A DNA stretch of 34,616 bases from a virus: the IMG/VR virus record IMGVR_UViG_3300009182_000185, positions 1 to 34,616 of that record. One strand, given 5' to 3'. How positions within the stretch are numbered: position 1 is the stretch's first letter; the number at the start of each line of letters is the position of its first letter. The notes under the pieces were generated by a model. That model saw only the letters and a list, made by a program, of their open reading frames with translations, was not told the DNA's origin and ran no database searches. A program made the position numbers and the translations under genes. This document shows, in pieces, positions 10,101 to 18,681 of the stretch.

Positions 10101-13100
10101 TACAAGATTTCTTAATGCCTGTATTCTATCTTTAAATAGAGACTGCTGAGGCCGTATTCCTAACCCATATCTATTTCTGTATGTTAATTCAGTAGACGGA
10201 ACTACACGGCCTGCATCATCATGCCCTAACAAACTATCAATTAGTTTCTTTTCAAGTAATGGAGTTGGTACATCATTAGCATCACCTTCTGCTAATAATA
10301 CCCATTCAGTGTGTCTAGGAATTTCGTTATTAGTAGTATCAATTGCAATATTAGCATTAATTCTACTGCCTACTAGCATAGGTTGTATATTAGCAAATGC
10401 TATACTATTAGATGATAGAATTTCAGCAAATTTTAATCCATTTGCTACAGGATCTGCAATAATGCTAGATACTTGATAACTACTTATTCTTCTATTTTTA
10501 ACAGAAGGTACAGTAACTTTATTTTTGACCCAGAAGAAATAAACATTTTCAAATGCGTTAGTTACATTATTAAAAATTTGTTTAATAGAAACCGCACTGT
10601 TATCAGGATACTTAGGTTGGCCGCTGATACCTTTAGTTAATCCTTCATTTGTATCTGCTTGAGCTGCCCATTCGCTAGGTAATAGATCAGATTTAACCCA
10701 TTCAAATACATCAATGTTTGACCCCGGGAACAACTTGCCCCAATTATTCTTTCTAAAAATATCATCGCCTTGTTCGTACCACACGTATTTTGTAGTGCTT
10801 AGGTCCCACCATAATTCGCCAACGTGCTCATCAATCCAACTGGTACTTGCATCAACAATATTAGCAGCCAGTCCGATTGTATAAGTTGCAGGATCAAATG
10901 CTGATTTATATTTTAATTCCTGTTCAGCAATACCTGCAATTTTTCCCTTTGCGGGATCAATAACATCAAGATATTCAACTACTTCTTCTTTTAAAGAATC
11001 AATCAATGCAATTCGATCTACAGTAGAAACATCTACAAGATCATCTTGCTGTCTGATTACATTCCAACTGTTCATAGTTGAATCTATTTTGCTAAACTGA
11101 TATATTCTAGAATTATCAGTACCTAAAGAAGTATCAGCAGTAGGTGCACCTATTAGTACACCAAGATTAGTGGCAACTACAGAACTGCCATATTTACTGC
11201 CCGGTATTACTGATGTATCAAATAATTCTTCTGCTTCAATAAAATATCCATTTAAATTATTATAAACATATACTGAACCTGCATCGGGTAGGTAGTTGAT
11301 AACTTGTGTTATGCCACTATCAAATATAGTTTCACCCGCTTTAGAGTCTTGATCAAATTTTAATATTTCAGTACTGTTTACACCTAACGCACTTATCACT
11401 AGCGTATTATTGTCTTTGCTAATAGAGATTGCAGTTCCAAATTTTAATTCATTGTGACGCAATGGGTTTGATATAATTTGATGCAATGAATAAGTATTTG
11501 GTCTGTTGTAAAAATCTCCATTACCTGTTCCTGTAATAAAAGATTTGTCAGAAGTCTTTGATCTATTAATTTCACCGCTAATATCAACTGCTTCAAAGAA
11601 TATAGAATCTAATAATGTATAATCACCACCGTGATATGAATTTGCATAGTTTACCCAATTATATAATCCTTCGGCATCAGGAGTTCTATAAAGACCCCAA
11701 CGTTCGTACCCGTGCTGAACTCCAAAGTAATTATTGCTCAAATAGTATCTTTTGGCAATATTTTTACCTAATTCAATTTGTGCATTAGTAAGCCCGTACT
11801 CTACTCCCCAGTTATCATAATTGTAAGTATCTGCAATATTATATACCGCAACTTTACCGTAAGGTTCTCCTATAACTTTAGTGTTTGAGGACGATATAAA
11901 AATAAACTTACCGTCAGGCGATACAGCAACATCGTCGCCAAATGCATCGTTAGTTCCAAACGGTGATGAAATAGTTTGTAACCATGATAAGTTTTTATCA
12001 AACAATTGTACAATGCCAGTATAGTTATTACCTTTATAATAAGGAGCACTAATAGCAATAACATTACCAATTGTATCACCTGCAATCTTATGACCAAATT
12101 GACTTCCAAGTGTTAATGCAACATGGGAGTTAAGATTAATCCCAGATGCATGAGCAGTCACGGTTGATGCAGAATTTACAAAATATGCATAAACTTTACC
12201 AGTACTCGTGTTGATACTATCTCCAGGGGCACCAACTAATAATGTGGTAGATGTGTTAGCTAGCGGCTGATTAATATATATCGAATGTCCAAATCTAGCA
12301 TGGTTAGCAGTATTGGACGTAGTAGCATATGGATTAACTAATACTACTTTTGAAAGTTCTCTATATACCGAATTGAAACTATTAATTTCTACTAGACCTT
12401 CATATGCATATGATTTAATATTACCGTTACCGGTACTGGTAATAGCAACACCGGTTGTACTGCTTGGTCCTCTAACATTACTAGCAGCAGGTGCTCCTGT
12501 AAAATATAATCCCTTATTATGATCGTATGCAAGTGAATGCCCAAATTCACAAAATGCACTACAATATGTTAAACCGTTGGTGTTTAATGCATATTCAACT
12601 TGTTCTTCTAAATATCCAGTAGTCTTATTTTTTGTATATACTCGGACAGACCCAGTACTAGTTGCATCTGGAATTTTCCAACCTGGAGATGATGCCAATA
12701 CAATATTTGTATCATCTGAGGTATATATAGCTCGGCCAAGATGTTGATTACGTGGACTATTCACTGTATCATATACGCTAGATGATAATGAGTAATTACG
12801 AATCTTTTCGTATACTTGCCACTTGTTATCAACTCCGTCATCTATCCAGATTTTTTCGCCGGCTTTTAATTTTAAAATATCTTTAGAATTAGCAAGATTT
12901 TCAAGACTACTATAACGTGCATTTTCAAATTTAAATAATGCACCGTAACTTAATAAGTCTGCATTAACAATAGTACTTAAAGTAGATGCTACTGTAAATT
13001 GATCTAATCGAGGAATAGCAGTTACAATGTGTATTCCATTCACCTGTTCATTAAATTTAACTACCGAAACAATATCACCTACTGATAGCCCATGATTAAT

Positions 13101-16100
13101 ATCGGTAGAAAATGTAATATCAATTGCCGGAGAACTTATATATACACCTGCAATTTTAGCAGTTTGGCGAGAGTATCTACGAATTCCCCAATCACCATTC
13201 TCTAAAAATCCTAACCAAACAGTATTACCTTCTTGAATTAATTCATTATTTGCAATATCTAATAAACTATTTTTGTTATATGCGGTAACGGTAACATCAT
13301 CAGATCGTACATAACCTGCGTTAGTTAATTCTAAATTATTATTAACTAATGTTCCTGCGACTGTAGTAAATGTTGTGTCTACAGTATAATCGTCAGGCGT
13401 TAATAAAAGAGACGATGCAGGTACATAACTAACTAAAGGATTAGCATTAGTTGGTATATTATTAACAAACTTAACAAGTACTGGATTTTCTAAAGTAGTA
13501 ACTTCGTTTAGTGTAAATTCAATTTCTTTATAAGTATTGAAACTTCCGTAGTTACCTACTCTAAATGCCCAGTCTTCGTTGAATGTTATATCACCTTGAC
13601 GAGAAAATTTTCCAACTTTAGATAATTTGTCAATGGCCCTTTTAGTACCTTTTTCTCTAATAAATCCTTGATAAAATTTATACTGACTAATAGAGTTAGA
13701 AAAAATATTATTAAGATATGTACGAGGTGTGTATCCAATAAGATGTTGTGCTAATTGCTGTTCAGCAGCATCAAAATTATCAATATCTAAACTATAAAAA
13801 TCTTCAAACTGATCAATTTTATAATCAAAATTAGGTAACAAATTAGACACTGGTTTACCATCTAATTTGGCCCATTTGGCAAAATCAAATACAGCATCGC
13901 CGATAATCTTAACATTAGATTCATAGTATGAGCCATTATAACGAACTACTTTTCCTGGTAGATATGTTTTATATGCCGACCAATCAGTGATATTAACAGA
14001 ATCATAAACAAATCCAGGACTAGATAAATCACCATTCCAATTAGCGGTTCTAAATCCAGATAGTTTAATTCTTCGTTGTTTATATCCTGTTTCTATATCA
14101 TATATAGTATCATTGAATATTGTAGAATTGTTAAAAACCATTGCATGTTCTTTTTGTACAGAATTTAATGTAGCAAAGAACATACCGTCTAACGTATCAA
14201 TTGTATTAATTGTACAAACACCATCTTCTCTTGATAAACGGAATTTATCAATAGGAAATGATGTACCATCAGCTTTTAATAAACTGTATTCATATTTTCC
14301 TGTAGAAATATCATCAACAATAGAATCGATATATGAATATTTTAAATAATCAGCAAATGGGCTTAATGTAATTAGGTTACCATCAGCCCAATTCTGTGTG
14401 CTCCAGAATAAGAATTCCTTTCCGGTGAATTTCCAATCAACAATTTCTCCCAAATCATTATTATATTCGTCAAAAATAAATCCTTGCTTTTCTAAGAATG
14501 CACCATATCCGACCAGCACATCGTAAACATCTTGAATTGTAGAAAAATTAGTACCATAAGAAATTCGAGTTACGGTTGGTTCAAATTTATTAGTTGTTTC
14601 GACTGTTGCACCGCCAGTCATCGGTAATGAAGGAAGTCCTTGAAAATATGTCAGATCAAAAGTAGGTTGTGCAGTATGTCCAATTTTTACTACATAATAC
14701 TTTCCATTGTATCTTACAATTTGACCTTGCTTGTAATAATGGGTAGTATTAGCTGTAGTAGATGTAATGTCAATTGCAACAAGACCGCGGTTGCCATTAT
14801 TTACTGTACCTGTCCATTCAGTAAATGCCGCTGATTTACCGCCAATAGTAATAGCACCCGATGAAGAAGTTTTTAGTGGTTTAAAAATTTCAAAGTAAGG
14901 ATTAGATTTATCATAACCTTTAATAATAAATTTGCCTTCAAATTTTTGAATAATTACACCTGAGATACTAGCAGACTTAATTGGATTACTTACATTTAAT
15001 AGCAACGTATAATCTTCAGGTGGAAGAATTGCCCCTTGAGATTGAGATATAGGATCCACCGAGTCAATAATAACCTGAAGCTTATCCTTGCTGGCAAATC
15101 CTCCTAATTTATGGAATAAGTTAAAATTAATGTAAGATAAATCTTGTTTTAAAGATGCAACATAATTTAAATCTTTACTCTTTCCATGCTCAACAACATA
15201 AACTCCATAACCGGCAATTTGAGATTCGCCGTCTATTTTCAACTTGCTGGGATTTATGTAAAGATTATCCGAATAAGTTACTTGTCCCGGTACGTTAAAA
15301 GTTTCAGAACTAACGTCATACATCAATGCAGTATAAGAGCAAGGATCAAGTAATGCTGCTGCAACGTTAGCAGCAAACGGCCAGTAACTACTTCTTCTCC
15401 ATGCAGTTTCTGCTGGTCCCTGGTCGCCAAATTTCCAATTGGCAATCTTATTAGAATATTCTGGATAAGCACCAAAAATAAATGATGGATCTTTTAACAC
15501 TCCGGTATCATTAACTGGGATAATTTCAGACAAGCCGGGTCTTGCATATGCTGATAAGATATATGCTCCGGCTGGGTCATTTACTGTTCCTGTTTCTAAA
15601 TCAGACCATAAATTAGTATTGGTTGACGTTACTGTATCACCGTATTGATCGTACCACCAAGTTGGGGCACTAGAGAATCCTAGCATCTCCCACGGACGAA
15701 TGTCAGGACGGTCAGTATCATAAAAATGCTTGTATATCCCCCGTATGTATCCTGGAACAGGTTTATTTGAAAAGGGATTAACCATACTACCATAATTCCA
15801 GTTATATAAATTACCCTCGTTAGTTATATTGTTAGTGGTTGCATCAATATTATATACACCCGTCCACTTGATAAAATCTTTTGTTAAAATGTCAGTGACA
15901 TCGGATAAAGAATATCTGCTTTCTCTAAATGCGCCAGGCATCGATGCCGTAATATCAAAAATTTTAGAATTATAAGTTACTTTGATGTTGTTATAGATAC
16001 GTTTTTCAAATTCAAGAATAATAGCGTCTCTATAATCATCATAGGCTTTCATAATGCTACCATCGTGACCACGGATAACAGCCACTGTAACATCACTATT

Positions 16101-18680
16101 GTATGTGGTTTCATTATATAACGCAGGTTCATATTTTGGCCACAATCCTAATTTACTAGGAGTTGCAGGAATATAAGCACCCTGAGTATTTGCATAATAA
16201 TGAATAGATACTACATCACCTATTGTGAGAGGGGTAGAAATTAATATTCTTTCATCAATTGTATTGAAAGAATAATTGGTACCATAGATAAGTTGTACAT
16301 CATTGAGATATACTAGTACCGATTGAAAACTTAATTTTGATAAATCAAAATTAATTCCAATTGGAAAAATATCATATATTGACTTAACTGTATATTTTCT
16401 TATAATTTTATCTGAACCATATCCTAACATATCAGAAGTATAGTATAGAGAACGAGAATCTTTATTAGAATTAATAGAAGTTAATATTTGATCAAGTGCA
16501 TCAGCCGGAGTTAGATTGTTATCAACATTAAGCATTGATTTCAATAGGTTCATCTTGAACTGATTATATTGATCAGATGCTTGACGAATAGAATCGACTA
16601 CATTATGTTCTTTTTTGCCTAAAAATATTTGAGAAAAAGCGATTGGATTAGCGTTGATAATTAATCGAGTACCATATTTACTATAGTCACTTAAATCTCT
16701 AAGGTTGCTTACTCCAGGAAATATTCCTGAAAACGCCAAGGTACGATTAACCATTGTCGATACATGATCACTTAACTCGCTTAGTGTCATATCAGTTATA
16801 GGACCGTTTAACGGATTGTTAGTTAGTCCTAATGGCGTTTTATAAAATCCATTTTTATTAGGTATACCGTCAGATGTAATTTCAAAAGAAACGGTGTCGT
16901 TGGCGTTAACAACTGTAGAAGAACTAATAGTAACAGTTATTCCATCTTCTGCAAGTGTAGAATTAACTACTCTGCTGTTAACTGAAGTGACTACCGAAGT
17001 TGCAGTAGTAGTTAACGATGCAAGTTTTAATACATTTGTAGCAGTTACAATTTTTTGAATTTCAATAATTGGTGTTTGATAATCGGCCGCAACAGTCCAC
17101 ACATTAGTTAGCGTGCCTTCAAATTTAAAATAAGTTGTGCCGGCTGAAATAACCGAACTTACATTCTTAGAATTAGTAATACCAATAGTGTCCGACATGA
17201 AGTAATTTTTAAATAGATAACTTCCTACGCCTACACTATTTTGATATTTTAACGGGAACCCTAACACACTATCAGCTGCCCCTGTGCCTATGTCATATCC
17301 GAATATCTTAGATCCAGTGAAACTAGATCGACCACTATAACTAATTCCGTCAACACTTGTTGGATCGCTAGCAAATAGATCAAATAAGGGTGCTTGATTT
17401 ACTGTAGTGTGTTGTTGAGACTTCCACCATTTTGTTTCTTCAATACCGGCATCATTTTTCTGATTTGTATAATGCCAACTTGTTCCTTGATTTACTGTAC
17501 CATAATTTACAGCAACTGATTCTAACTCAGTTGCAGAATGATCCTCAACTAATCTAAGAGTTGGTGGATTAGTTGCAACGTCATAATTTACACGATAAAT
17601 TTTATTACGTACTAATGGATCAGCATTGAATATTACTCTATTACCTTTTTCAAGTAATACACCGTCAACATAGTATCCAAAAGTGCCGTCAACTTTAGCA
17701 AATACATTGTCAGTATCAGTGTCGATTATATCAATATTTTTAATTCCTAAATTACCAAAATTGTATAGTTGTAAGTTAGGTTTAAATTCAATAACAGGGC
17801 GTTGTGCTCTAGATTTTAACGGATACACTACAGCTTGATTATTGATTTCAGCAGAAATACGAATAATTTCACCATGAAACCATCTATTGTAACGAGACCA
17901 AGGATTTAAATCATTGCTTGCTCTATTAATTGTAATATATTCAGGAGTTACTGGTAACTTTTTACTACCATCAAAGGGATAGCTATCAAAACCAGTACTA
18001 TCAAATGTTTCATTATATAACCCTGCGGCTGATTCATTAACTGTTAATAGTGTAGCTGCAATTAATTTAATGCTATTTCCAACTCCCTCAACATAATACT
18101 CTTTATCTCTATACAAATTTGGTGTTACATTTAAACCAAATCGAATCTTCATGCCGTTACTTAATGCATAACCATTAGGCATAACATATGTAGCAGCACC
18201 TGCAAAGTTAACAGTAAACAAGCTACTAGGTGAAGATCCATCAATAGTGATTGCATCTGGTCCATTGGGTAGCCAATAGTATTGATTATAGTTTACTAGT
18301 TTATCCCAATCAATGTGAGGATCGTATGAATAAAACTTTGATCTAAATAAGTGATCAAGATTTTCAGTTTTTCCTCCTTGCATACTGATTTCATTAATGA
18401 TATCATCAAACCCAACTACATCAGTAACTGTGGCAAATTGATCTTTAAATACCAATCCCGGTTCAAGAGAATATTCTTTTCTTAAAGGAAGATCTTCCTT
18501 AATATAAAAATCCGTAGTTGGATTGTAATTAGGAGTTATCTTCGAACCCACAAAACCACTAATGCGCTCGAGTTGTGGCGTTTGTATAAACGGATCTAAT
18601 GTAGCAGATAAAAATTTAGTATTCTTATCTGTTTTTAAATATTCCGGTAGTAAGTTGACTGATTTCTTATTAGACGCCAT
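4110..18680 (-). CDS. Giant virion structural protein, 4856 aa, with FG-GAP propeller and other modules
   Basis: One uninterrupted frame of 4857 codons, starting 1 nt after the gp6 stop with GGAA about 8 nt upstream of the ATG. It occupies the place of T4 genes 7 and 8, so a baseplate-wedge or fibre-hub role is inferred. Its N-terminus (LLPEYLKTDKNTKFL, then ERISGFVGSK) recalls very large structural proteins of marine T4-like phages. Approximate modules: two 'VRYNGxYY' segments resembling chitin-binding CBM5/12 (1314-1328, 1564-1583); a conserved 'QYKFYQGFIREKGT' block (about 1650-1690); six FG-GAP-like blades (1990-2530); a 'GELWWDLSTTKYVWYEQG' block (about 2620); 'GYGYSTPPKVTV'-type repeats (2935-2985 and 3306-3366); a nidogen-like beta domain with 'VYVGTNGYLTFGGG' (3950-4135); repeated 'VFVNGVKLRPGFDYTL' fibre-like units (4370-4500); and a C-terminal 'INGERIEFM...LRRSTLGTGP' segment. 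No protease or enzyme motif was seen. Its exact place in the virion is unknown. Confidence 0.85.
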   Translation of the reverse strand: MASNKKSVNLLPEYLKTDKNTKFLSATLDPFIQTPQLERISGFVGSKITPNYNPTTDFYIKEDLPLRKEYSLEPGLVFKDQFATVTDVVGFDDIINEISMQGGKTENLDHLFRSKFYSYDPHIDWDKLVNYNQYYWLPNGPDAITIDGSSPSSLFTVNFAGAATYVMPNGYALSNGMKIRFGLNVTPNLYRDKEYYVEGVGNSIKLIAATLLTVNESAAGLYNETFDSTGFDSYPFDGSKKLPVTPEYITINRASNDLNPWSRYNRWFHGEIIRISAEINNQAVVYPLKSRAQRPVIEFKPNLQLYNFGNLGIKNIDIIDTDTDNVFAKVDGTFGYYVDGVLLEKGNRVIFNADPLVRNKIYRVNYDVATNPPTLRLVEDHSATELESVAVNYGTVNQGTSWHYTNQKNDAGIEETKWWKSQQHTTVNQAPLFDLFASDPTSVDGISYSGRSSFTGSKIFGYDIGTGAADSVLGFPLKYQNSVGVGSYLFKNYFMSDTIGITNSKNVSSVISAGTTYFKFEGTLTNVWTVAADYQTPIIEIQKIVTATNVLKLASLTTTATSVVTSVNSRVVNSTLAEDGITVTISSSTVVNANDTVSFEITSDGIPNKNGFYKTPLGLTNNPLNGPITDMTLSELSDHVSTMVNRTLAFSGIFPGVSNLRDLSDYSKYGTRLIINANPIAFSQIFLGKKEHNVVDSIRQASDQYNQFKMNLLKSMLNVDNNLTPADALDQILTSINSNKDSRSLYYTSDMLGYGSDKIIRKYTVKSIYDIFPIGINFDLSKLSFQSVLVYLNDVQLIYGTNYSFNTIDERILISTPLTIGDVVSIHYYANTQGAYIPATPSKLGLWPKYEPALYNETTYNSDVTVAVIRGHDGSIMKAYDDYRDAIILEFEKRIYNNIKVTYNSKIFDITASMPGAFRESRYSLSDVTDILTKDFIKWTGVYNIDATTNNITNEGNLYNWNYGSMVNPFSNKPVPGYIRGIYKHFYDTDRPDIRPWEMLGFSSAPTWWYDQYGDTVTSTNTNLWSDLETGTVNDPAGAYILSAYARPGLSEIIPVNDTGVLKDPSFIFGAYPEYSNKIANWKFGDQGPAETAWRRSSYWPFAANVAAALLDPCSYTALMYDVSSETFNVPGQVTYSDNLYINPSKLKIDGESQIAGYGVYVVEHGKSKDLNYVASLKQDLSYINFNLFHKLGGFASKDKLQVIIDSVDPISQSQGAILPPEDYTLLLNVSNPIKSASISGVIIQKFEGKFIIKGYDKSNPYFEIFKPLKTSSSGAITIGGKSAAFTEWTGTVNNGNRGLVAIDITSTTANTTHYYKQGQIVRYNGKYYVVKIGHTAQPTFDLTYFQGLPSLPMTGGATVETTNKFEPTVTRISYGTNFSTIQDVYDVLVGYGAFLEKQGFIFDEYNNDLGEIVDWKFTGKEFLFWSTQNWADGNLITLSPFADYLKYSYIDSIVDDISTGKYEYSLLKADGTSFPIDKFRLSREDGVCTINTIDTLDGMFFATLNSVQKEHAMVFNNSTIFNDTIYDIETGYKQRRIKLSGFRTANWNGDLSSPGFVYDSVNITDWSAYKTYLPGKVVRYNGSYYESNVKIIGDAVFDFAKWAKLDGKPVSNLLPNFDYKIDQFEDFYSLDIDNFDAAEQQLAQHLIGYTPRTYLNNIFSNSISQYKFYQGFIREKGTKRAIDKLSKVGKFSRQGDITFNEDWAFRVGNYGSFNTYKEIEFTLNEVTTLENPVLVKFVNNIPTNANPLVSYVPASSLLLTPDDYTVDTTFTTVAGTLVNNNLELTNAGYVRSDDVTVTAYNKNSLLDIANNELIQEGNTVWLGFLENGDWGIRRYSRQTAKIAGVYISSPAIDITFSTDINHGLSVGDIVSVVKFNEQVNGIHIVTAIPRLDQFTVASTLSTIVNADLLSYGALFKFENARYSSLENLANSKDILKLKAGEKIWIDDGVDNKWQVYEKIRNYSLSSSVYDTVNSPRNQHLGRAIYTSDDTNIVLASSPGWKIPDATSTGSVRVYTKNKTTGYLEEQVEYALNTNGLTYCSAFCEFGHSLAYDHNKGLYFTGAPAASNVRGPSSTTGVAITSTGNGNIKSYAYEGLVEINSFNSVYRELSKVVLVNPYATTSNTANHARFGHSIYINQPLANTSTTLLVGAPGDSINTSTGKVYAYFVNSASTVTAHASGINLNSHVALTLGSQFGHKIAGDTIGNVIAISAPYYKGNNYTGIVQLFDKNLSWLQTISSPFGTNDAFGDDVAVSPDGKFIFISSSNTKVIGEPYGKVAVYNIADTYNYDNWGVEYGLTNAQIELGKNIAKRYYLSNNYFGVQHGYERWGLYRTPDAEGLYNWVNYANSYHGGDYTLLDSIFFEAVDISGEINRSKTSDKSFITGTGNGDFYNRPNTYSLHQIISNPLRHNELKFGTAISISKDNNTLVISALGVNSTEILKFDQDSKAGETIFDSGITQVINYLPDAGSVYVYNNLNGYFIEAEELFDTSVIPGSKYGSSVVATNLGVLIGAPTADTSLGTDNSRIYQFSKIDSTMNSWNVIRQQDDLVDVSTVDRIALIDSLKEEVVEYLDVIDPAKGKIAGIAEQELKYKSAFDPATYTIGLAANIVDASTSWIDEHVGELWWDLSTTKYVWYEQGDDIFRKNNWGKLFPGSNIDVFEWVKSDLLPSEWAAQADTNEGLTKGISGQPKYPDNSAVSIKQIFNNVTNAFENVYFFWVKNKVTVPSVKNRRISSYQVSSIIADPVANGLKFAEILSSNSIAFANIQPMLVGSRINANIAIDTTNNEIPRHTEWVLLAEGDANDVPTPLLEKKLIDSLLGHDDAGRVVPSTELTYRNRYGLGIRPQQSLFKDRIQALRNLVEFTNSVLIKNRIVGNYNFNTLNSKDPIPDPFLRGFDFKVEEFAAIDTIDDAITIKYSQAIIECFVNNGKITAVDIISPGYGYSTPPKVTVVSNTSAELLTEINSDGEVINVSIVNPGYGFATAPQLIVRPHTIIVIANENYNGIWTEHHFDYAARIRSNTDRSSWWVRVKNQTYDTTKFWNKVDWASDNFKKFKNYAYVIPAVSDLASLTDVKAGDYVKINNAIDNGQYFIILEKLTDTEVGNFSPQYNIVFSEKGTIKISESIWNYNLLNYSYDIATLDGTLYDQIPDLELFYILTALKNDIFIGELKINWNLFFFAAVKYALTEQKLLDWAFKTSFINVTNVIGSLDQRPVYQFDNEQYFEDYIKEIKPYHSQIRTYTSKYNYLDNAIDGVSLSSTDFDLPSYFNTATNQFDVVTLADTDILGQQPWKSWSDNYTSQIGSIEVATPGTRYTQRPTVIITGGGPLVTSTATGEAYIRNGGIHQILVTNPGAGYTQNPTVTISGGGPLVTSTATASARLLNSTIRKNTIGIKFDRVNAHPEIGKTQVTDTFICPGLTDKFVLSWLAEPNKLNITPTLDGKLILSSDYKIEYYTEKYNGYNKKYSRFLFLNYVPLAGQVFKISYNKNINLYTAVDRISKLYTGTSALSSLMTGTVYPGSVLQGLPFDYSTPWDIGKYDSTDPSEYITAPAWNDLVSYYATAKLTKTAQVGTATLYLNTTTNIVPGQIINILNSPLLRLRTDTVVTSVNTGANSITISKPSFKIIDARSTATTVGSQIIIRTLPPFNGGIYVGDKINISGITSSGYNGSYTVSSILDADQFAITATSILSTTTSIISLSATAVITTLLSAVSNFENLIEHNIQTYPTIVGNRIKVKLNIFYSDITKIKIFKDGLPNEMLTGIPIIGPYPGAEYYHMTADTDGKAIVSFYQMYNPLYSLEFFIYGNPTVEFWKPDTFASRLDTAIAGGSWDTNGLMGALGVDPTDMIIDGDSFLNSSSGYAPEELVEGNVADSLGIDVYTKSSDSHAMVMSGAFPVTTNAITSATLSMPLDNFAGVMVHYNGKIFNRLSEKNIGQGINFNSSPAVPVGPVGTPIASDAGDDTFTGPYPLNMSWNMFGTTYTQVYVGTNGYLTFGGGNFEYTPLTIDALDHPAIFIEFCDLWQSLGSHLQPLSTGEIPGLFLSNGSIGDFTYWRLRFQGTHYDQRDSLPTCPAYEYEVTLYSNGVDQYVEMIYENAWRGTNFNGDQGFITGIATANATEFVQIPYTSILNNTSHVFYSTQNGGNWQYAGQGKFDPFKNPFAFTDSNQYYIVGNTIYLAPQSVYPGRAGYTMVGVGGDRSVIDSNMVVVNNTTTAFVESLASVNDIRKAYVLVDGNEIGMLTNNTPSSQCAYVLSYAGVNNKRAGVAIFNLSMSQHTIEAWFFESVYTNFNRVHEEFFAINSILQSRFNLTTVPGAKEPVSDQTIVELGLPETPYSRKRLLPPLTSYYEVRGNQTTFAIDNKHEHPTNTYNMDNVRVFVNGVKLRPGFDYTLDGDYSTITVATNLLKNGDALAITGVINYEYVITDNLLELATPVKNTTLKVTSFTDHDNMMIRTERFDGNAYRRYVLSFPALYDNYVWVYVDGIPLTARYDFEILDDLRTIQLSDSVNSGREILITTVNPPSYGSQVLGFRVFNDIFNRAHYKRLSSFYSTTLSQPLHYTDSEIYVTDASKLIPPNPLTNKPGIVLINGERIEFMVKDGNVLRQLRRSTLGTGPAIISNAGTTVLDQSLQQTIETKELTLVQTTSTTALTYVINTVTNGITGDGIILTPGIAAIDQISVYYGGRQLRKTELIVHDSAKAYDTTSSSISILPPEFSIDNDSPTTVLVTEMVTGGRVQYGSGWVLHENADTMQIQPGWIMQDANGYKYTVISSGHNTLFNGWGVGFASSIVITWPLTFIKPAIQQITLNVSTTSNINTNITIVQKKGQVWTGTESLLTSEVIQARFMREHEAALPNKYYYGG
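8560..8719 (-). repeat. Direct DNA repeat inside the giant gene (two units, 126-bp period)
   Basis: Positions 8560-8593 and 8686-8719 agree at 32 of 34 bases by eye and lie exactly 126 bp (42 codons) apart. They encode the 'PTVIITGGGPLVTSTATG' and 'PTVTISGGGPLVTSTATA' parts of two tandem protein modules. Two more diverged copies of the module occur near residues 2935 and 2974, where the DNA is no longer alike. This suggests recent duplication or gene conversion of one 42-residue beta unit. Confidence 0.75.
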
Positions 18681-18681
18681 T

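Noticed and set aside
11080-12720. Calcium-binding loops in the FG-GAP blades
   Set aside because: No DxDxDG-type loop could be found between the strands, so calcium binding is not claimed.
4110-18680. Giant ORF as an assembly or frameshift artefact joining several genes
   Set aside because: The frame is open throughout, the start and stop abut the neighbours as in the rest of the operon, and conserved blocks follow one another in one frame; an accidental in-frame join is unlikely, though read-level checking would settle it.
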